Shown in pieces: positions 43,801 through 51,174 of a DNA stretch of 64,000 bases. Position 1 is the first letter of the stretch; the number at the start of each line of letters is the position of its first letter. Source of the stretch: Colimorpha_A sp045540115 (lineage in GTDB: Bacteria; Bacillota; Clostridia; Oscillospirales; CAG-272); the NCBI GenBank assembly GCA_045540115.1, contig JAZQGR010000096.1, positions 70,834 to 134,833 on the forward strand. The letters are read 5' to 3'. Made by a program: the position numbers and the translations under genes. A model generated the notes under the pieces. It was not told the origin of the DNA. It did no database searches and saw nothing but the letters and a program-made list of their open reading frames with translations.

Positions 43801-43958
43801 TAAAGTTCGTCTTCATCTCCTTCTGTAATTTTATTTTTATTTAAGCTTTGCGCATTGCTTACGAGCTTTTCGGCTTCTGCCTTTTTCTTTTTACCGACAC
43901 GGTATACGAGATACAACGTAACGACAGATCCGACGATATAACCGATAAAGAAAGCCAT
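43800..43958 (-). CDS. Tiny phage membrane protein, 52 aa
   Basis: A hydrophobic N-terminus (AFFIGYIVGSVVTLYLVY) leads to a basic run (RVGKKKKAEAEK) and an acidic end (EGDEDEL). It has one membrane pass with its tail in the cytoplasm. Its stop overlaps the next start (TAATG), so the two are translated together. Confidence 0.7.
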   Translation of the reverse strand: MAFFIGYIVGSVVTLYLVYRVGKKKKAEAEKLVSNAQSLNKNKITEGDEDEL

Positions 43959-43969
43959 TACATTACACC

Positions 43970-44287
43970 TCAATTCTCTGTCTTATATCCGATGATCTTC
44001 GGAACAGGTTTACCGCCGACAACAACGATCTTGATGTCGGGAACGTATACGGTTTCGATCTTCCAGTCCTCGGCTTTGGTATCCTTACGGAACTCCGACG
44101 ATACCTGACGACCGAGAGTGGTGCTGTTCTTATCAGGGAAGAAAAGCCAATGAAGCTTACAACCTTCGATTTTTTCCGAGGATCCGTCATCATTCTTGAC
44201 TTCGAACGACATAGGCGTTACACCTACAAGCGTCATTCTGTTCTGGGGGATGAATTCATCATTCATTACTTCTGTTTCTTTTACCAT
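43970..44287 (-). CDS. Small phage protein, candidate ssDNA-binding protein
   Basis: 105 residues, soluble and beta-rich (RMTLVGVTPMSFEVKND, CKLHWLFFP, IKIVVVGGKPVPKIIGY). Its size and position between early genes and coat genes match the gene V / ssDNA-binding protein of filamentous phages. No sequence motif proves it. AAAGGAG lies ten bases before the ATG. Confidence 0.55.
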   Translation of the reverse strand: MVKETEVMNDEFIPQNRMTLVGVTPMSFEVKNDDGSSEKIEGCKLHWLFFPDKNSTTLGRQVSSEFRKDTKAEDWKIETVYVPDIKIVVVGGKPVPKIIGYKTEN

Positions 44288-44294
44288 TGTTTTT

Positions 44295-44498
44295 TTACTC
44301 CTTTGTTTTATAAAATTGATTTAAGAAATTTATAACTGAGCTCGCGTTGTTCAATTCGTTGACACTTTTCAAAGCTACGTCATATGAGTGAACAGCTATA
44401 ACTTTTGCAGTGTCTTCGTCTATTCCAAGGCGAACAAGGTTATCTATTAAGTACGCTCGATCATCGGGCGTTGGCTCCGAACTGTTATGCCTTTTCAT
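44295..44498 (-). CDS. Small phage protein, unknown
   Basis: 67 residues, mainly helical, with a UBA-like pattern (LVRLGIDEDTAKVIAVHSYDV). It overlaps the end of the preceding coiled-coil gene by 14 bases. The ribosome site is weak. The function is unknown. Confidence 0.6.
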   Translation of the reverse strand: MKRHNSSEPTPDDRAYLIDNLVRLGIDEDTAKVIAVHSYDVALKSVNELNNASSVINFLNQFYKTKE

Positions 44499-44769
44499 CG
44501 ATTATCATTTTCAGCCGGAGAATCTCATTTTCAAGACGTCTGATCTCTATATTCTTTGCGGAGAGATCTCCTTTGAGCTTGATAACGTTGCGACGAGAAC
44601 CGTCCAACATATCATTAAGAACCTTATTCTCGGTTTTAAGAAGATCATATTCGTGAGCTACTTCATTAAGCGCGCCCTTCAAAGCTCTGATCTCGTCTCT
44701 CTGACTTGAAATGACGAATGTTAATCTGCTCGATAAGCTTCCAAGTCTTTCACGTTCTGCTGCTGTCAT
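44485..44769 (-). CDS. Phage coiled-coil protein, 94 aa
   Basis: Almost entirely heptad-patterned (RDEIRALKGALNEVAHEYDL, then LSAKNIEIRRLENEILRLKM). It starts directly at the stop of the previous coiled-coil gene, so the two may be related or interact. The function is unknown; it is an early phage gene. Confidence 0.65.
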   Translation of the reverse strand: MTAAERERLGSLSSRLTFVISSQRDEIRALKGALNEVAHEYDLLKTENKVLNDMLDGSRRNVIKLKGDLSAKNIEIRRLENEILRLKMIIDEKA

Positions 44770-44970
44770 TTATTTATCCTCCGTATCTTGGGAACGTATT
44801 TTATCTTCGAGAAGTAATAATATCTTCTCTAAACGATCCTTCTCCGTTCGCAACCGAGTATTTTCATTTTTAAGTCGTGAATTTTCATTTTTTAAACGAT
44901 CAACTTGGGACTGCAAATCTGCTTTGTCAGATAAACTTGAATAAAACATAACTTCGTGAAATAAAGACAT
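44770..44970 (-). CDS. Phage coiled-coil protein, 66 aa
   Basis: Starts MSLFHEVMF with AGAGGT seven bases upstream. It is the first gene after the repressor-controlled promoter. The C-terminal two thirds are a strong coiled coil (VDRLKNENSRLKNENTRL). A longer in-frame start would run into the promoter, so it is unlikely. Confidence 0.65.
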   Translation of the reverse strand: MSLFHEVMFYSSLSDKADLQSQVDRLKNENSRLKNENTRLRTEKDRLEKILLLLEDKIRSQDTEDK

Positions 44971-44991
44971 TGTTTGTACCTCTTTCAAAAT

Positions 44992-45034
44992 AGAATTTAT
45001 AAGTTCTACGCTTATTATAGAACTCATAAGTTCT
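44992..45034. promoter_or_regulatory. Two tandem operators of the phage repressor
   Basis: AGAATTTATAAGTTCT (44992-45007) and AGAACTCATAAGTTCT (45019-45034) share the half-sites AGAAyT and AGTTCT and are spaced 27 bases apart. One lies between the -35 and -10 of the leftward promoter, the other just after its start point. Confidence 0.8.
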
Positions 45035-45042
45035 ATTGTCAA
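45014..45042 (-). promoter_or_regulatory. Leftward early promoter of the prophage
   Basis: TTGACA (45037-45042), 17-bp spacer, TATAAT (45014-45019), minus strand. It is a perfect consensus and is covered by repressor operators, as in lambda-type control. Confidence 0.88.
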
Positions 45043-45064
45043 TAGTACTTTTAAGTTTTATGAT
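45036..45064 (+). promoter_or_regulatory. Repressor promoter of the prophage
   Basis: TTGTCA (45036-45041), 17-bp spacer, TATGAT (45059-45064). Its -35 shares bases with the -35 of the leftward promoter, so the two compete face to back. Confidence 0.75.
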
Positions 45065-45104
45065 ATACTTTGTAGGAATGAACAAAAACAAACAGGGGGA
45101 AGTT

Positions 45105-45335
45105 ATGAATTATTACCAAAGATTACGAGACATTAGAGAGGACAGAGACTTAAAGCAAGAGGATGTTGCAAAAATACTTCAAATAACGCAGACACAATAT
45201 TCGAGATATGAAAGAGGAGTACAGATGATGGGAATAAACAAGTATATAACGCTTGCATTATTCTATAACATCTCATTAGATCACCTATGCGGCTTGATAA
45301 ACGAGCCGAAGCCCTTGAGGGAAGAGAAGCAATAA
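45105..45335 (+). CDS. Phage repressor, XRE family
   Basis: 76 residues from the ATG after GGGGGAAG. A single helix-turn-helix domain: LRDIREDRDLKQEDVAKILQ, then TQTQYSRYERGVQMM and ITLALFYNISLDHLCGL. It is the only phage gene on the plus strand and is divergent from the early genes. It should hold the prophage silent by binding the two tandem AGAAyT-N4-AGTTCT operators. Confidence 0.85.
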   Translation: MNYYQRLRDIREDRDLKQEDVAKILQITQTQYSRYERGVQMMGINKYITLALFYNISLDHLCGLINEPKPLREEKQ

Positions 45336-45661
45336 AATTTCATAAATGCAAGCCGCGGCGTTCTGTTACGAACAAAAAATACTATTTTTATTTGTTGTTT
45401 TCGCGGACAAAACAACTGCATAAAAACTTAACGTATTTTTTATTCTCCTCGACGAACGCCGCGTCTGCCTGCTCGCGCCTCAAAATGGAAGAGAAACAAT
45501 AAAAAAAGCCGTCCGAGAGGACGGCTATATTTCTGCGATCGAGAAAGACACGGCGCGGTGTACACCTTAAGGAGTACACACAAATAAGAAATGTCCGGGA
45601 AAGTACACAAAGTAGAAACTTCTGCAGAGGACACGCGGCCCGTGTCCCAATCGATCAAGAT
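45336..45661. other. Structured non-coding region of the prophage
   Basis: 326 bases without a supported gene. It holds a long-range perfect 10-bp inverted repeat (CGCGGCGTTC at 45354-45363 with 45454-45463) that encloses a second hairpin (GTTGTTTT, 45394-45401 with 45409-45416). It also holds a GAGA-loop terminator (45507-45526), three GTACAC motifs (45560, 45574, 45603) and a hairpin GGACACG/CGTGTCC near 45630-45648. It is possibly a second origin, a packaging element or a small RNA. Confidence 0.5.
45500..45526 (-). terminator. Leftward terminator in the prophage
   Basis: An 8-bp stem AGCCGTCC with a GAGA loop, followed on the minus strand by TTTTTTT. It ends transcription of the three small right-hand genes before the repressor gene. 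Confidence 0.8.
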
Positions 45662-45865
45662 CTAAATGCCATATTCAGGAAACCATACAGTCCTGGGAGT
45701 GTTATTCATATATTCAAGGGTAACACGAGGCAGTCTGATCTTCGTACCATCAGGAGCAGTACAATATAGGGTATATGTACCATTACAGTTATCATAAATG
45801 GATATGTCTTCAAATCCAGCTCTGATCAGACGTTGTCTGAATGCCTTAACTTCATTTCTTTGCAT
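45662..45865 (-). CDS. Small phage protein, unknown (67 aa)
   Basis: MQRNEVKAFRQRLIRAGFED... has a basic helix, then a beta-rich end (TYTLYCTAPDGTKIRLPRV). AAAGGAG lies nine bases upstream. It shows a toxin-like or DNA-binding-like small fold but no family match. It is the last gene of the right-hand trio. Confidence 0.65.
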   Translation of the reverse strand: MQRNEVKAFRQRLIRAGFEDISIYDNCNGTYTLYCTAPDGTKIRLPRVTLEYMNNTPRTVWFPEYGI

Positions 45866-45879
45866 AACAGGGAACTCCT

Positions 45880-46053
45880 TTAATTATCATCTTTATATTC
45901 AGCAATAACAGAGCCGTTGACGACTCGGAGACACTTTGTAGTATAAAACTTTATCTCTAAACGCTCAATACGTTTTTCAAGCTCATGTATATAACAGAAA
46001 TTAGCAACGACCAGAGCGACAAAAACAGTAACTAAAATAAGAATCAAGAACAT
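45880..46053 (-). CDS. Tiny phage membrane/coiled-coil protein, 57 aa
   Basis: A hydrophobic N-terminus (FLILILVTVFVALVVANF) is followed by a heptad stretch (IHELEKRIERLEIKF). Its ATG overlaps the previous stop (TAATG) and GGAGGTG precedes it. Membrane anchor plus short coiled coil; the function is unknown. Confidence 0.7.
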   Translation of the reverse strand: MFLILILVTVFVALVVANFCYIHELEKRIERLEIKFYTTKCLRVVNGSVIAEYKDDN

Positions 46054-46241
46054 TATGACACCTCCGACATAGGATCGAACGTCTCGGAAAGATATTCTTC
46101 AAAGAGCAGCACCTGATGATCCTCGGGGAAGTCGGTTATTTTGCAACCATAATCGACAGCGAGGTAACACACGAATGCAGCGAAGTCTGACATACGCACA
46201 CGCTTGAAATAATCGGATAGGGGATATAGTTGTTTAGCCAT
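46053..46241 (-). CDS. Small phage protein, unknown (62 aa)
   Basis: MAKQLYPLSDYFKRVRM..., acidic C-terminal half (FEEYLSETFDPM). AAAAGGAG lies nine bases upstream. It is the first of three translationally coupled small genes at the right end of the prophage. The attachment repeat lies about 30 bases upstream and contains TACAAT, a possible -10 box. Confidence 0.65.
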   Translation of the reverse strand: MAKQLYPLSDYFKRVRMSDFAAFVCYLAVDYGCKITDFPEDHQVLLFEEYLSETFDPMSEVS

Positions 46242-46269
46242 TTTTAGAACTCCTTTTTGTTAAATCTAT

Positions 46270-46284
46270 AATTGTACTAAATTA
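46270..46284. repeat. Right attachment repeat of the prophage
   Basis: AATTGTACTAAATTA, identical to the left copy. It lies just upstream of the first phage gene. Confidence 0.75.
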
Positions 46285-46527
46285 AGATTTAACGTAATAC
46301 GGGGAATTGAAAATGGGATAATTTACGGAATATTGATGTTTTTATAGCTTTCAATGAGTTTAAGCAAATTATTAGCCAAATTACTTATCAGTGTGTATTG
46401 TCTTATTTGCATGCAGCTATATTTGAATTTAGAATCATTTTCTAATTATGATGGATCAATTTATTTAATTACGCAAATTATAAACGCTCCGCAAAATATA
46501 ATGCGGAACGTTCATAAGTTGGTTTAT
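46285..46527. other. AT-rich non-coding stretch right of the prophage
   Basis: No supported gene. Its right end holds a terminator for the DUF378 gene: an 11-pair stem, about 46483-46513, which pairs on the minus strand with one G-U and leads into TTTATAAT. Confidence 0.5.
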
Positions 46528-46746
46528 TTAGCTTTTATTTGTGGTCTGTTCGCGAACGGCTTCTTCTCTGAACAACAGCGAAATACACCAAACAGCTGCT
46601 AATCCTACGAGTGCATAAACTATTCTGCTTATCGTAGCCGTTTGTCCGCCAAAGAGCCATGCTACGATATCGAAGCGGAATAATCCGATGCTTCCCCAGT
46701 TGAGACCGCCGATTATCGCGAGAACAAGTGCTATTTTATCTAACAT
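46528..46746 (-). CDS. DUF378 family membrane protein
   Basis: 72 residues. MLDKIALVLAIIGGLNWGSIGLFRFDIVAWLFGG is the DUF378 signature (GxNWG followed by D-x-V-A). Two membrane segments precede a short basic tail. The family has no known function. AAAAAGGAG lies before the ATG. The gene sits between the right phage repeat and a third repeat copy. Confidence 0.9.
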   Translation of the reverse strand: MLDKIALVLAIIGGLNWGSIGLFRFDIVAWLFGGQTATISRIVYALVGLAAVWCISLLFREEAVREQTTNKS

Positions 46747-46820
46747 ACTTAAATTAGCTCCTTTTTATTTATTGGGCAATAGTATAATTCCCCGTTTTTT
46801 AATAAATATACAAGCTAATT

Positions 46821-46833
46821 ATTGTACTAAATT
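46821..46833. repeat. Third copy of the attachment core
   Basis: ATTGTACTAAATT is identical to the 13-bp core of the prophage repeats and in the same orientation, 551 bases from the right copy. Confidence 0.6.
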
Positions 46834-46853
46834 TTATCAATTTAAATGCAAAA

Positions 46854-46880
46854 ACGCGAACATTTACTTGTTCGCGTTTT
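46854..46880. terminator. Terminator hairpin after the DUF4097 gene
   Basis: AAAAACGCGAACA pairs with TGTTCGCGTTTTT around the sequence TTTAC. It suits termination from either side, and especially the minus-strand DUF4097 gene. Confidence 0.75.
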
Positions 46881-46884
46881 TATA

Positions 46885-47763
46885 TTATTCAATTATTTCA
46901 AGATTGTTATCCTTGATTGAGACGGTTGCGTCCGTAGCATCAATGTTTATGAGGCACTGTTGAATATCGGACGGAGTGACGATCTTTAACTGTCCGTCGG
47001 CAATAGCGGCCGTGTTGTAGTTTAACGTGCTGTTTTCTGTCACTACTTTATATGACACGAACTCTGCCGCGTAATTTGTAGCATCAACGTTCAGGTTACC
47101 TCCTACAAGGTTTGCATTAATGCTCTTTGCTTTTGTGTTAGCTACCGATATGTTACCTGCACTCACATTTACGTTTATAATGTGATTTGTTGTAATTTGA
47201 TCGAAGTTAGCACTTCCCTCTCTAACGGTTATATTATAAATTGCAGATTCGTTCCAAACGTTCTTTACAGTGACATTACCGTTTGTGAGAGTAAGGTTCA
47301 AATTTTCAAGAGCCGAGGCGTCTGAGAGATATATTGTGACGCTTCTCTTATGACCCTTTAATGGCTTATCAGCGAAGAAGTAACGAAGACCCTTAAATCT
47401 AAGACCTCCACCGCTCATATCAATGAAAGACGAAAGACCGCTTACCGTTCCGTCAACGGATACTGTGCCGCCCGTAAGAGTGGTAGAATAACCGTAGGGA
47501 TCGAAGTTTTTAAGCTCAATATAACTGCTCTTTGCGGATCCTACTATCGTGACGTCAACGTTAGAGAAATTCAAAGAAAGCTTAGACAGCTTCTGATCAG
47601 AAAGGTTGTAAACGTAAACGATATCTCCCTTTTTATTGCGGGATTGTTCGTATATAGATATGCCCTGAGCATCTGCCATTGATGAAGCGATCGAGCAGGT
47701 AAACCAACCTGTAAATAAAAGTACAGCGGCGAGTGCAAGGAAAATTAACGACGTAGGCTTCAT
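46885..47763 (-). CDS. DUF4097-like membrane-anchored beta-repeat protein
   Basis: About 292 residues. An N-terminal membrane segment (SLIFLALAAVLLFTGWF) is followed by a long array of short beta strands (LNLTLTNGNVTVKNV, ITVREGSANFDQITT, INVNVSAGNISVANTK), the right-handed helix of DUF4097. The start at 47763 is set by AAGGAGTG. The family is paired with DUF1700 and often PadR in Firmicutes; its function is unknown and possibly envelope-related. It overlaps the DUF1700 gene by 4 bases. Confidence 0.85.
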   Translation of the reverse strand: MKPTSLIFLALAAVLLFTGWFTCSIASSMADAQGISIYEQSRNKKGDIVYVYNLSDQKLSKLSLNFSNVDVTIVGSAKSSYIELKNFDPYGYSTTLTGGTVSVDGTVSGLSSFIDMSGGGLRFKGLRYFFADKPLKGHKRSVTIYLSDASALENLNLTLTNGNVTVKNVWNESAIYNITVREGSANFDQITTNHIINVNVSAGNISVANTKAKSINANLVGGNLNVDATNYAAEFVSYKVVTENSTLNYNTAAIADGQLKIVTPSDIQQCLINIDATDATVSIKDNNLEIIE

Positions 47764-48659
47764 AATCCGATACACTCCTTCTTGAGATTTACATAGATTT
47801 CACGGTACTTGCGAATCACGAAGTGAACGAACTTGAGAAGCCACTTTGCGACGATCGGCATAAATCTGACCGCGAAGTTATAAACAAGTATTCCGATTGC
47901 AAGAGCAAAAGCTCCAATCATGATTGCAACACCGCACTCATAAAGACCAACAGGCATACTTGTAAGCATCTGCGATACACCAAAAATCAAACCGAACACA
48001 GAGACGAGTGTTCCTGCTGCCGTGACAAATATCAATGTGCCGATTGATATGAGGATCACAATAGCAACGCCGAAGAAAAGGAGGCCAAATCCAAATGCAG
48101 TACCGGCAATTATTGCGGCAGTTATAGGAAGTGCAGCGGCGAACAATAGCCAGAATTTGCGTCTGTTTTGCTCGATGATCTCGGGATCAATAGGTGCAGA
48201 TGTTACAGGAGTATCGTTTTCGGAAATAGCGATTTCCCCACGCTTGGTCCCATGTGATTCTGCGGGCTTTACATCTGCATTTTCGACTGACATCTCGTCA
48301 TCAACAGGCTTTTCAAAAACAACAACGTCATCGTCGGAGATAACCGAGCTGCTATTACTTAGAGTTTCGCCCAAATTATCGTTTGCTTCACGATTGACAA
48401 TTACGGGCTCACTCTGTTCATTCTGCTTTGCGGCGTTTTCTTCTTGAGCTTCCCTGATTGCCTTCTCGGTCATTCGCTTGATTCTTGCTGCAACCTTATC
48501 AAGGTCACCGAGCTTCGCGATCTCGGCTTCGACTTCTTGATCGTTCTTTCCTTTGAAATATCCGTCGAATTGCGTCAGGTGACGTTCGATATATTCATGG
48601 CTGAGTCCGATATTAAGAAGTCTCTCGGTCAATTCGGCGTAAAATGTCTGCTTGTCCAT
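47760..48659 (-). CDS. DUF1700-like membrane protein
   Basis: About 299 residues. The N-terminal HAAS/DUF1700 region (TFYAELTERLLNIGLSHEY to KLGDLDKVAARI) is followed by an acidic linker of about 100 residues and then four membrane segments (about 168-280). The start (MDKQTF) has AAAGGAAA upstream. The PadR gene usually found before it is absent here. Confidence 0.8.
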   Translation of the reverse strand: MDKQTFYAELTERLLNIGLSHEYIERHLTQFDGYFKGKNDQEVEAEIAKLGDLDKVAARIKRMTEKAIREAQEENAAKQNEQSEPVIVNREANDNLGETLSNSSSVISDDDVVVFEKPVDDEMSVENADVKPAESHGTKRGEIAISENDTPVTSAPIDPEIIEQNRRKFWLLFAAALPITAAIIAGTAFGFGLLFFGVAIVILISIGTLIFVTAAGTLVSVFGLIFGVSQMLTSMPVGLYECGVAIMIGAFALAIGILVYNFAVRFMPIVAKWLLKFVHFVIRKYREIYVNLKKECIGL

Positions 48660-48707
48660 TAACATTTCCTTTCGAAAGTATTATCGTATAAAAAATTGAT
48701 TTTAATG

Positions 48708-48736
48708 TTGAAAAAAATCAAAATTTAGAGTATAAT
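48708..48736 (+). promoter_or_regulatory. Promoter of trmB
   Basis: TTGAAA, 17-bp spacer, TATAAT. Confidence 0.8.
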
Positions 48737-48782
48737 ATAATCGGTATATAACATTATAACAGAGATTGCGAGAAATTTCAAT

Positions 48783-49394
48783 ATGAGAATGAGAAAAAAG
48801 AAGCACGGAGCGGAAAGAATTTTAGCTTGTGCAGAATATTTTGTACCCGAAGGGACATTTTTTACCGAAACACCCATTGAGCTTGAGATAGGGTGCGGTA
48901 AGGGATCGTTCATATCAGGAATGGCTAAAAGGTCTCCAGAAAAGAATTTTGTAGCTATGGAGCGTGTTTCCGACGTTATCCTTCTTGCCGCTGAACGAAT
49001 TAAGGCTGAGGAGATCAAGAACGTAAAGTTCATTATCGGTGATGCAAGAAACCTAAAGGAATACTTCCCCGCATTTAGCGTAAGCAGGCTCTATCTAAAC
49101 TTCTCCGACCCGTGGCCTAAGAAGGGCTACGCAAAGCGCAGACTTACTCACAGGGGATTTCTTGAGCTGTATAAAGAAATACTCGCTCATGATGGAGAAA
49201 TCGTATTCAAGACCGACAATATAGGTTTATTTGAATTTTCTCTCGAGGAATTCACCGCTGCGGGTTTCAAACTCAAGGATATTACTTACGACCTTCACAA
49301 CAGCGAATATAACGCTGACAATATAGTTACAGAATACGAAAAGAATTTCTCTGAAAAGGGATTTAAGATCAACCGAGTAGTTGCTTATCTTTGA
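48783..49394 (+). CDS. trmB: tRNA (guanine-N7-)-methyltransferase
   Basis: 203 residues. The SAM loop is LEIGCGKGSFI, and NFSDPWPKKGYAKRRLTH is the family signature. FKTDNIGLFEFSLE follows. It makes m7G46 in tRNAs. Its last 10 bases overlap the convergent PAP2 gene. Confidence 0.95.
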   Translation: MRMRKKKHGAERILACAEYFVPEGTFFTETPIELEIGCGKGSFISGMAKRSPEKNFVAMERVSDVILLAAERIKAEEIKNVKFIIGDARNLKEYFPAFSVSRLYLNFSDPWPKKGYAKRRLTHRGFLELYKEILAHDGEIVFKTDNIGLFEFSLEEFTAAGFKLKDITYDLHNSEYNADNIVTEYEKNFSEKGFKINRVVAYL

Positions 49395-49957
49395 TTTTTA
49401 TTCACGTTCTTTTTATCAAATTTGGAAAATAAATAGTCTCCAAGTTTTGCGCCTACTATTCCGAATGCGCTTCCGAGTATGATTCCGGCAAGCACGTCGG
49501 TAGGATAATGAACGTAAAGATAAAGCCGTGAAAATGCAACTAATGATGCGATGACGGTTGCTGTGATTGCAATAGACTTGTACTTCCCTTTCAGGAGCAC
49601 AAGAAGAACGACGGCAGTTTCAAAGACAATGAGTGTATGTCCTGATGGAAATGAATAGTCGCTGAGTCTTTCGATGATTATCTCAGTACCTGTCAGATCA
49701 TACGGTCGTATTCTTGCTACAATGTTCTTGAGAAAAAGATTTCCAAACAGGCCGCCGCAGATAAATGAAATACCCATTGACAGACCGATTTTTCTGGTCT
49801 TGGAAATAATCAAGAGTATTACGGCAATTATTATCGGAATTATGCCATGATCACCGAGTCTTGTTATCAGAGTCAGAAATCTGTCGAGAAATTCGCATTT
49901 CATATTTTCCTGAATAAAGTCGAGAATTCGAAGATCTACTTTTGTAATTGGATCCAT
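49385..49957 (-). CDS. PAP2-family membrane phosphatase
   Basis: 190 residues, five or six membrane segments. The three PAP2 motifs are complete: KNIVARIRP, FPSGHTL and SRLYLYVHYPTD. It probably removes a phosphate from undecaprenyl pyrophosphate or another lipid phosphate at the outer face of the membrane; the exact substrate is not visible. Confidence 0.88.
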   Translation of the reverse strand: MDPITKVDLRILDFIQENMKCEFLDRFLTLITRLGDHGIIPIIIAVILLIISKTRKIGLSMGISFICGGLFGNLFLKNIVARIRPYDLTGTEIIIERLSDYSFPSGHTLIVFETAVVLLVLLKGKYKSIAITATVIASLVAFSRLYLYVHYPTDVLAGIILGSAFGIVGAKLGDYLFSKFDKKNVNKNQR

Positions 49958-50112
49958 ATTGTTACCTCTTACGATGTGACTGTATGAAAATTATATCATT
50001 AAATGTAATTATATGTCAAGTTATTTGAGTAAACTGAAGTATTTACATTTTATTAACAAACTAAAGCGAAATATATGCGATAATATATTATATTTTCCCT
50101 TGGAGGAACAAA

Positions 50113-51174
50113 ATGGTTAAAATAGCGCTTTTGGGCTTCGGAACAGTTGGTTCGGGAGTCGCAGAGGTTTTGCTTCAGAATGGAAATATTATTAAAAGCA
50201 AAACCGGAATTGAACTCGATATTAAGTATATACTCGATCTACGCGAGTTTCCCGATCATCCCCTCGGTGACCGTGTAGTTCACGACATAAATATAATTCT
50301 TGATGATCCTGAGGTATCTATCGTTGTTGAGATGATGGGCGGAATACATCCTGCTTATGATTTCTCTCTTGCGGCAATTAAGGCAGGAAAAAACGTCGTC
50401 ACCTCGAACAAAGCCGTTGTTGCAGCTTATGGACCCGAGCTCCTTAAGGAGGCTAATACTCGAGGGCTTCGCTATCTGTTTGAGGCGAGTGTCGGCGGTG
50501 GTATTCCGATCATCCGTCCGCTTACCGATCTTACTGCGGAGGACGAGATTACCGAGATCGTGGGTATTCTTAACGGTACTACAAACTATATACTTACTGC
50601 AATGAAGGATGAAGGTACTTCCTTTGATGAAGCCCTTGCTACCGCTCAATGGATGGGTTATGCCGAGGCTGATCCTTCTGCTGACGTCGACGGATTTGAC
50701 AGCTGTCGAAAAATATGTATTCTTGCCGCAGTTGCTTTCGGAAACCTCGTTTCGTTTGAAAAGGTAGAAACAATCGGCATCAGAAAAATAACTGCTGATG
50801 ATATCAAGAATGCCGAGGAAAAAGGCGCATCAGTAAAGCTTATAGCAAGAGCTGTCAAAACAGATGAAGGCAAAATTCATATATCAGTCAAACCATTTGC
50901 GGTCAGGAGAAACAATCCGCTATATGCTATATCTGATGTATTTAACGGAATACTGGTGCGTGGCAAGATCTCTGGCGATCTGATGTTCTACGGCAAAGGC
51001 GCAGGAAAGCTTCCGACAGCCGGTGCTGTTGTATCCGATATTATTGATATAGCATCGCGTGGGGCTGAGCAGCCGGCTCAGATAGTCTGGACTACCGATT
51101 CCGATGTCCTCGTTTCTTCATTGCCTGATTCGCTTGTTGAAGCTACGTTCTCCGATCTTGGATTTCCAATTTAA
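50113..51174 (+). CDS. hom: Homoserine dehydrogenase, short form without ACT domain
   Basis: 353 residues. The NAD(P) loop is LLGFGTVGSGVAEVLL, then TSNKAVVA, the catalytic region ASVGGGIPIIRPL, and GILNGTTNYILT with DPSADVDGFD. It reduces aspartate semialdehyde to homoserine. The C-terminal ACT domain found in many Firmicutes Hom proteins is absent, so threonine feedback through it is not expected. GGAGG lies six bases before the ATG. The stop abuts the convergent symporter stop. Confidence 0.93.
   Translation: MVKIALLGFGTVGSGVAEVLLQNGNIIKSKTGIELDIKYILDLREFPDHPLGDRVVHDINIILDDPEVSIVVEMMGGIHPAYDFSLAAIKAGKNVVTSNKAVVAAYGPELLKEANTRGLRYLFEASVGGGIPIIRPLTDLTAEDEITEIVGILNGTTNYILTAMKDEGTSFDEALATAQWMGYAEADPSADVDGFDSCRKICILAAVAFGNLVSFEKVETIGIRKITADDIKNAEEKGASVKLIARAVKTDEGKIHISVKPFAVRRNNPLYAISDVFNGILVRGKISGDLMFYGKGAGKLPTAGAVVSDIIDIASRGAEQPAQIVWTTDSDVLVSSLPDSLVEATFSDLGFPI

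Larger units (their letters stand above)
38787..46284. mobile_element. Inovirus-like prophage (filamentous phage)
   Basis: About 7.5 kb flanked by the direct repeat AATTGTACTAAATTA. It contains a rolling-circle initiator, a structured intergenic region, a Zot/pI ATPase, an adsorption-protein-like gene, five tiny membrane proteins, a small DNA-binding candidate, coiled-coil proteins and a divergent XRE repressor. All genes except the repressor run leftwards. Size and gene order fit Inoviridae, in the form without an outer-membrane secretin expected for a host with one membrane. No integrase or transposase gene is present. Confidence 0.87.

Noticed and set aside
45388..45658. Minus-strand frames of 63 and 72 codons in the phage
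   Set aside because: Both run through a clear terminator and hairpins and lack a ribosome site.
38787..46284. Plasmid or integrative conjugative element
   Set aside because: No relaxase, mating-pair or partition genes; Zot ATPase, coat-like proteins and repressor fit a filamentous phage instead.
46354..46602. 82-codon plus-strand frame opposite DUF378
   Set aside because: It overlaps the DUF378 terminator and gene, has no ribosome site, and is AT-rich chance coding.
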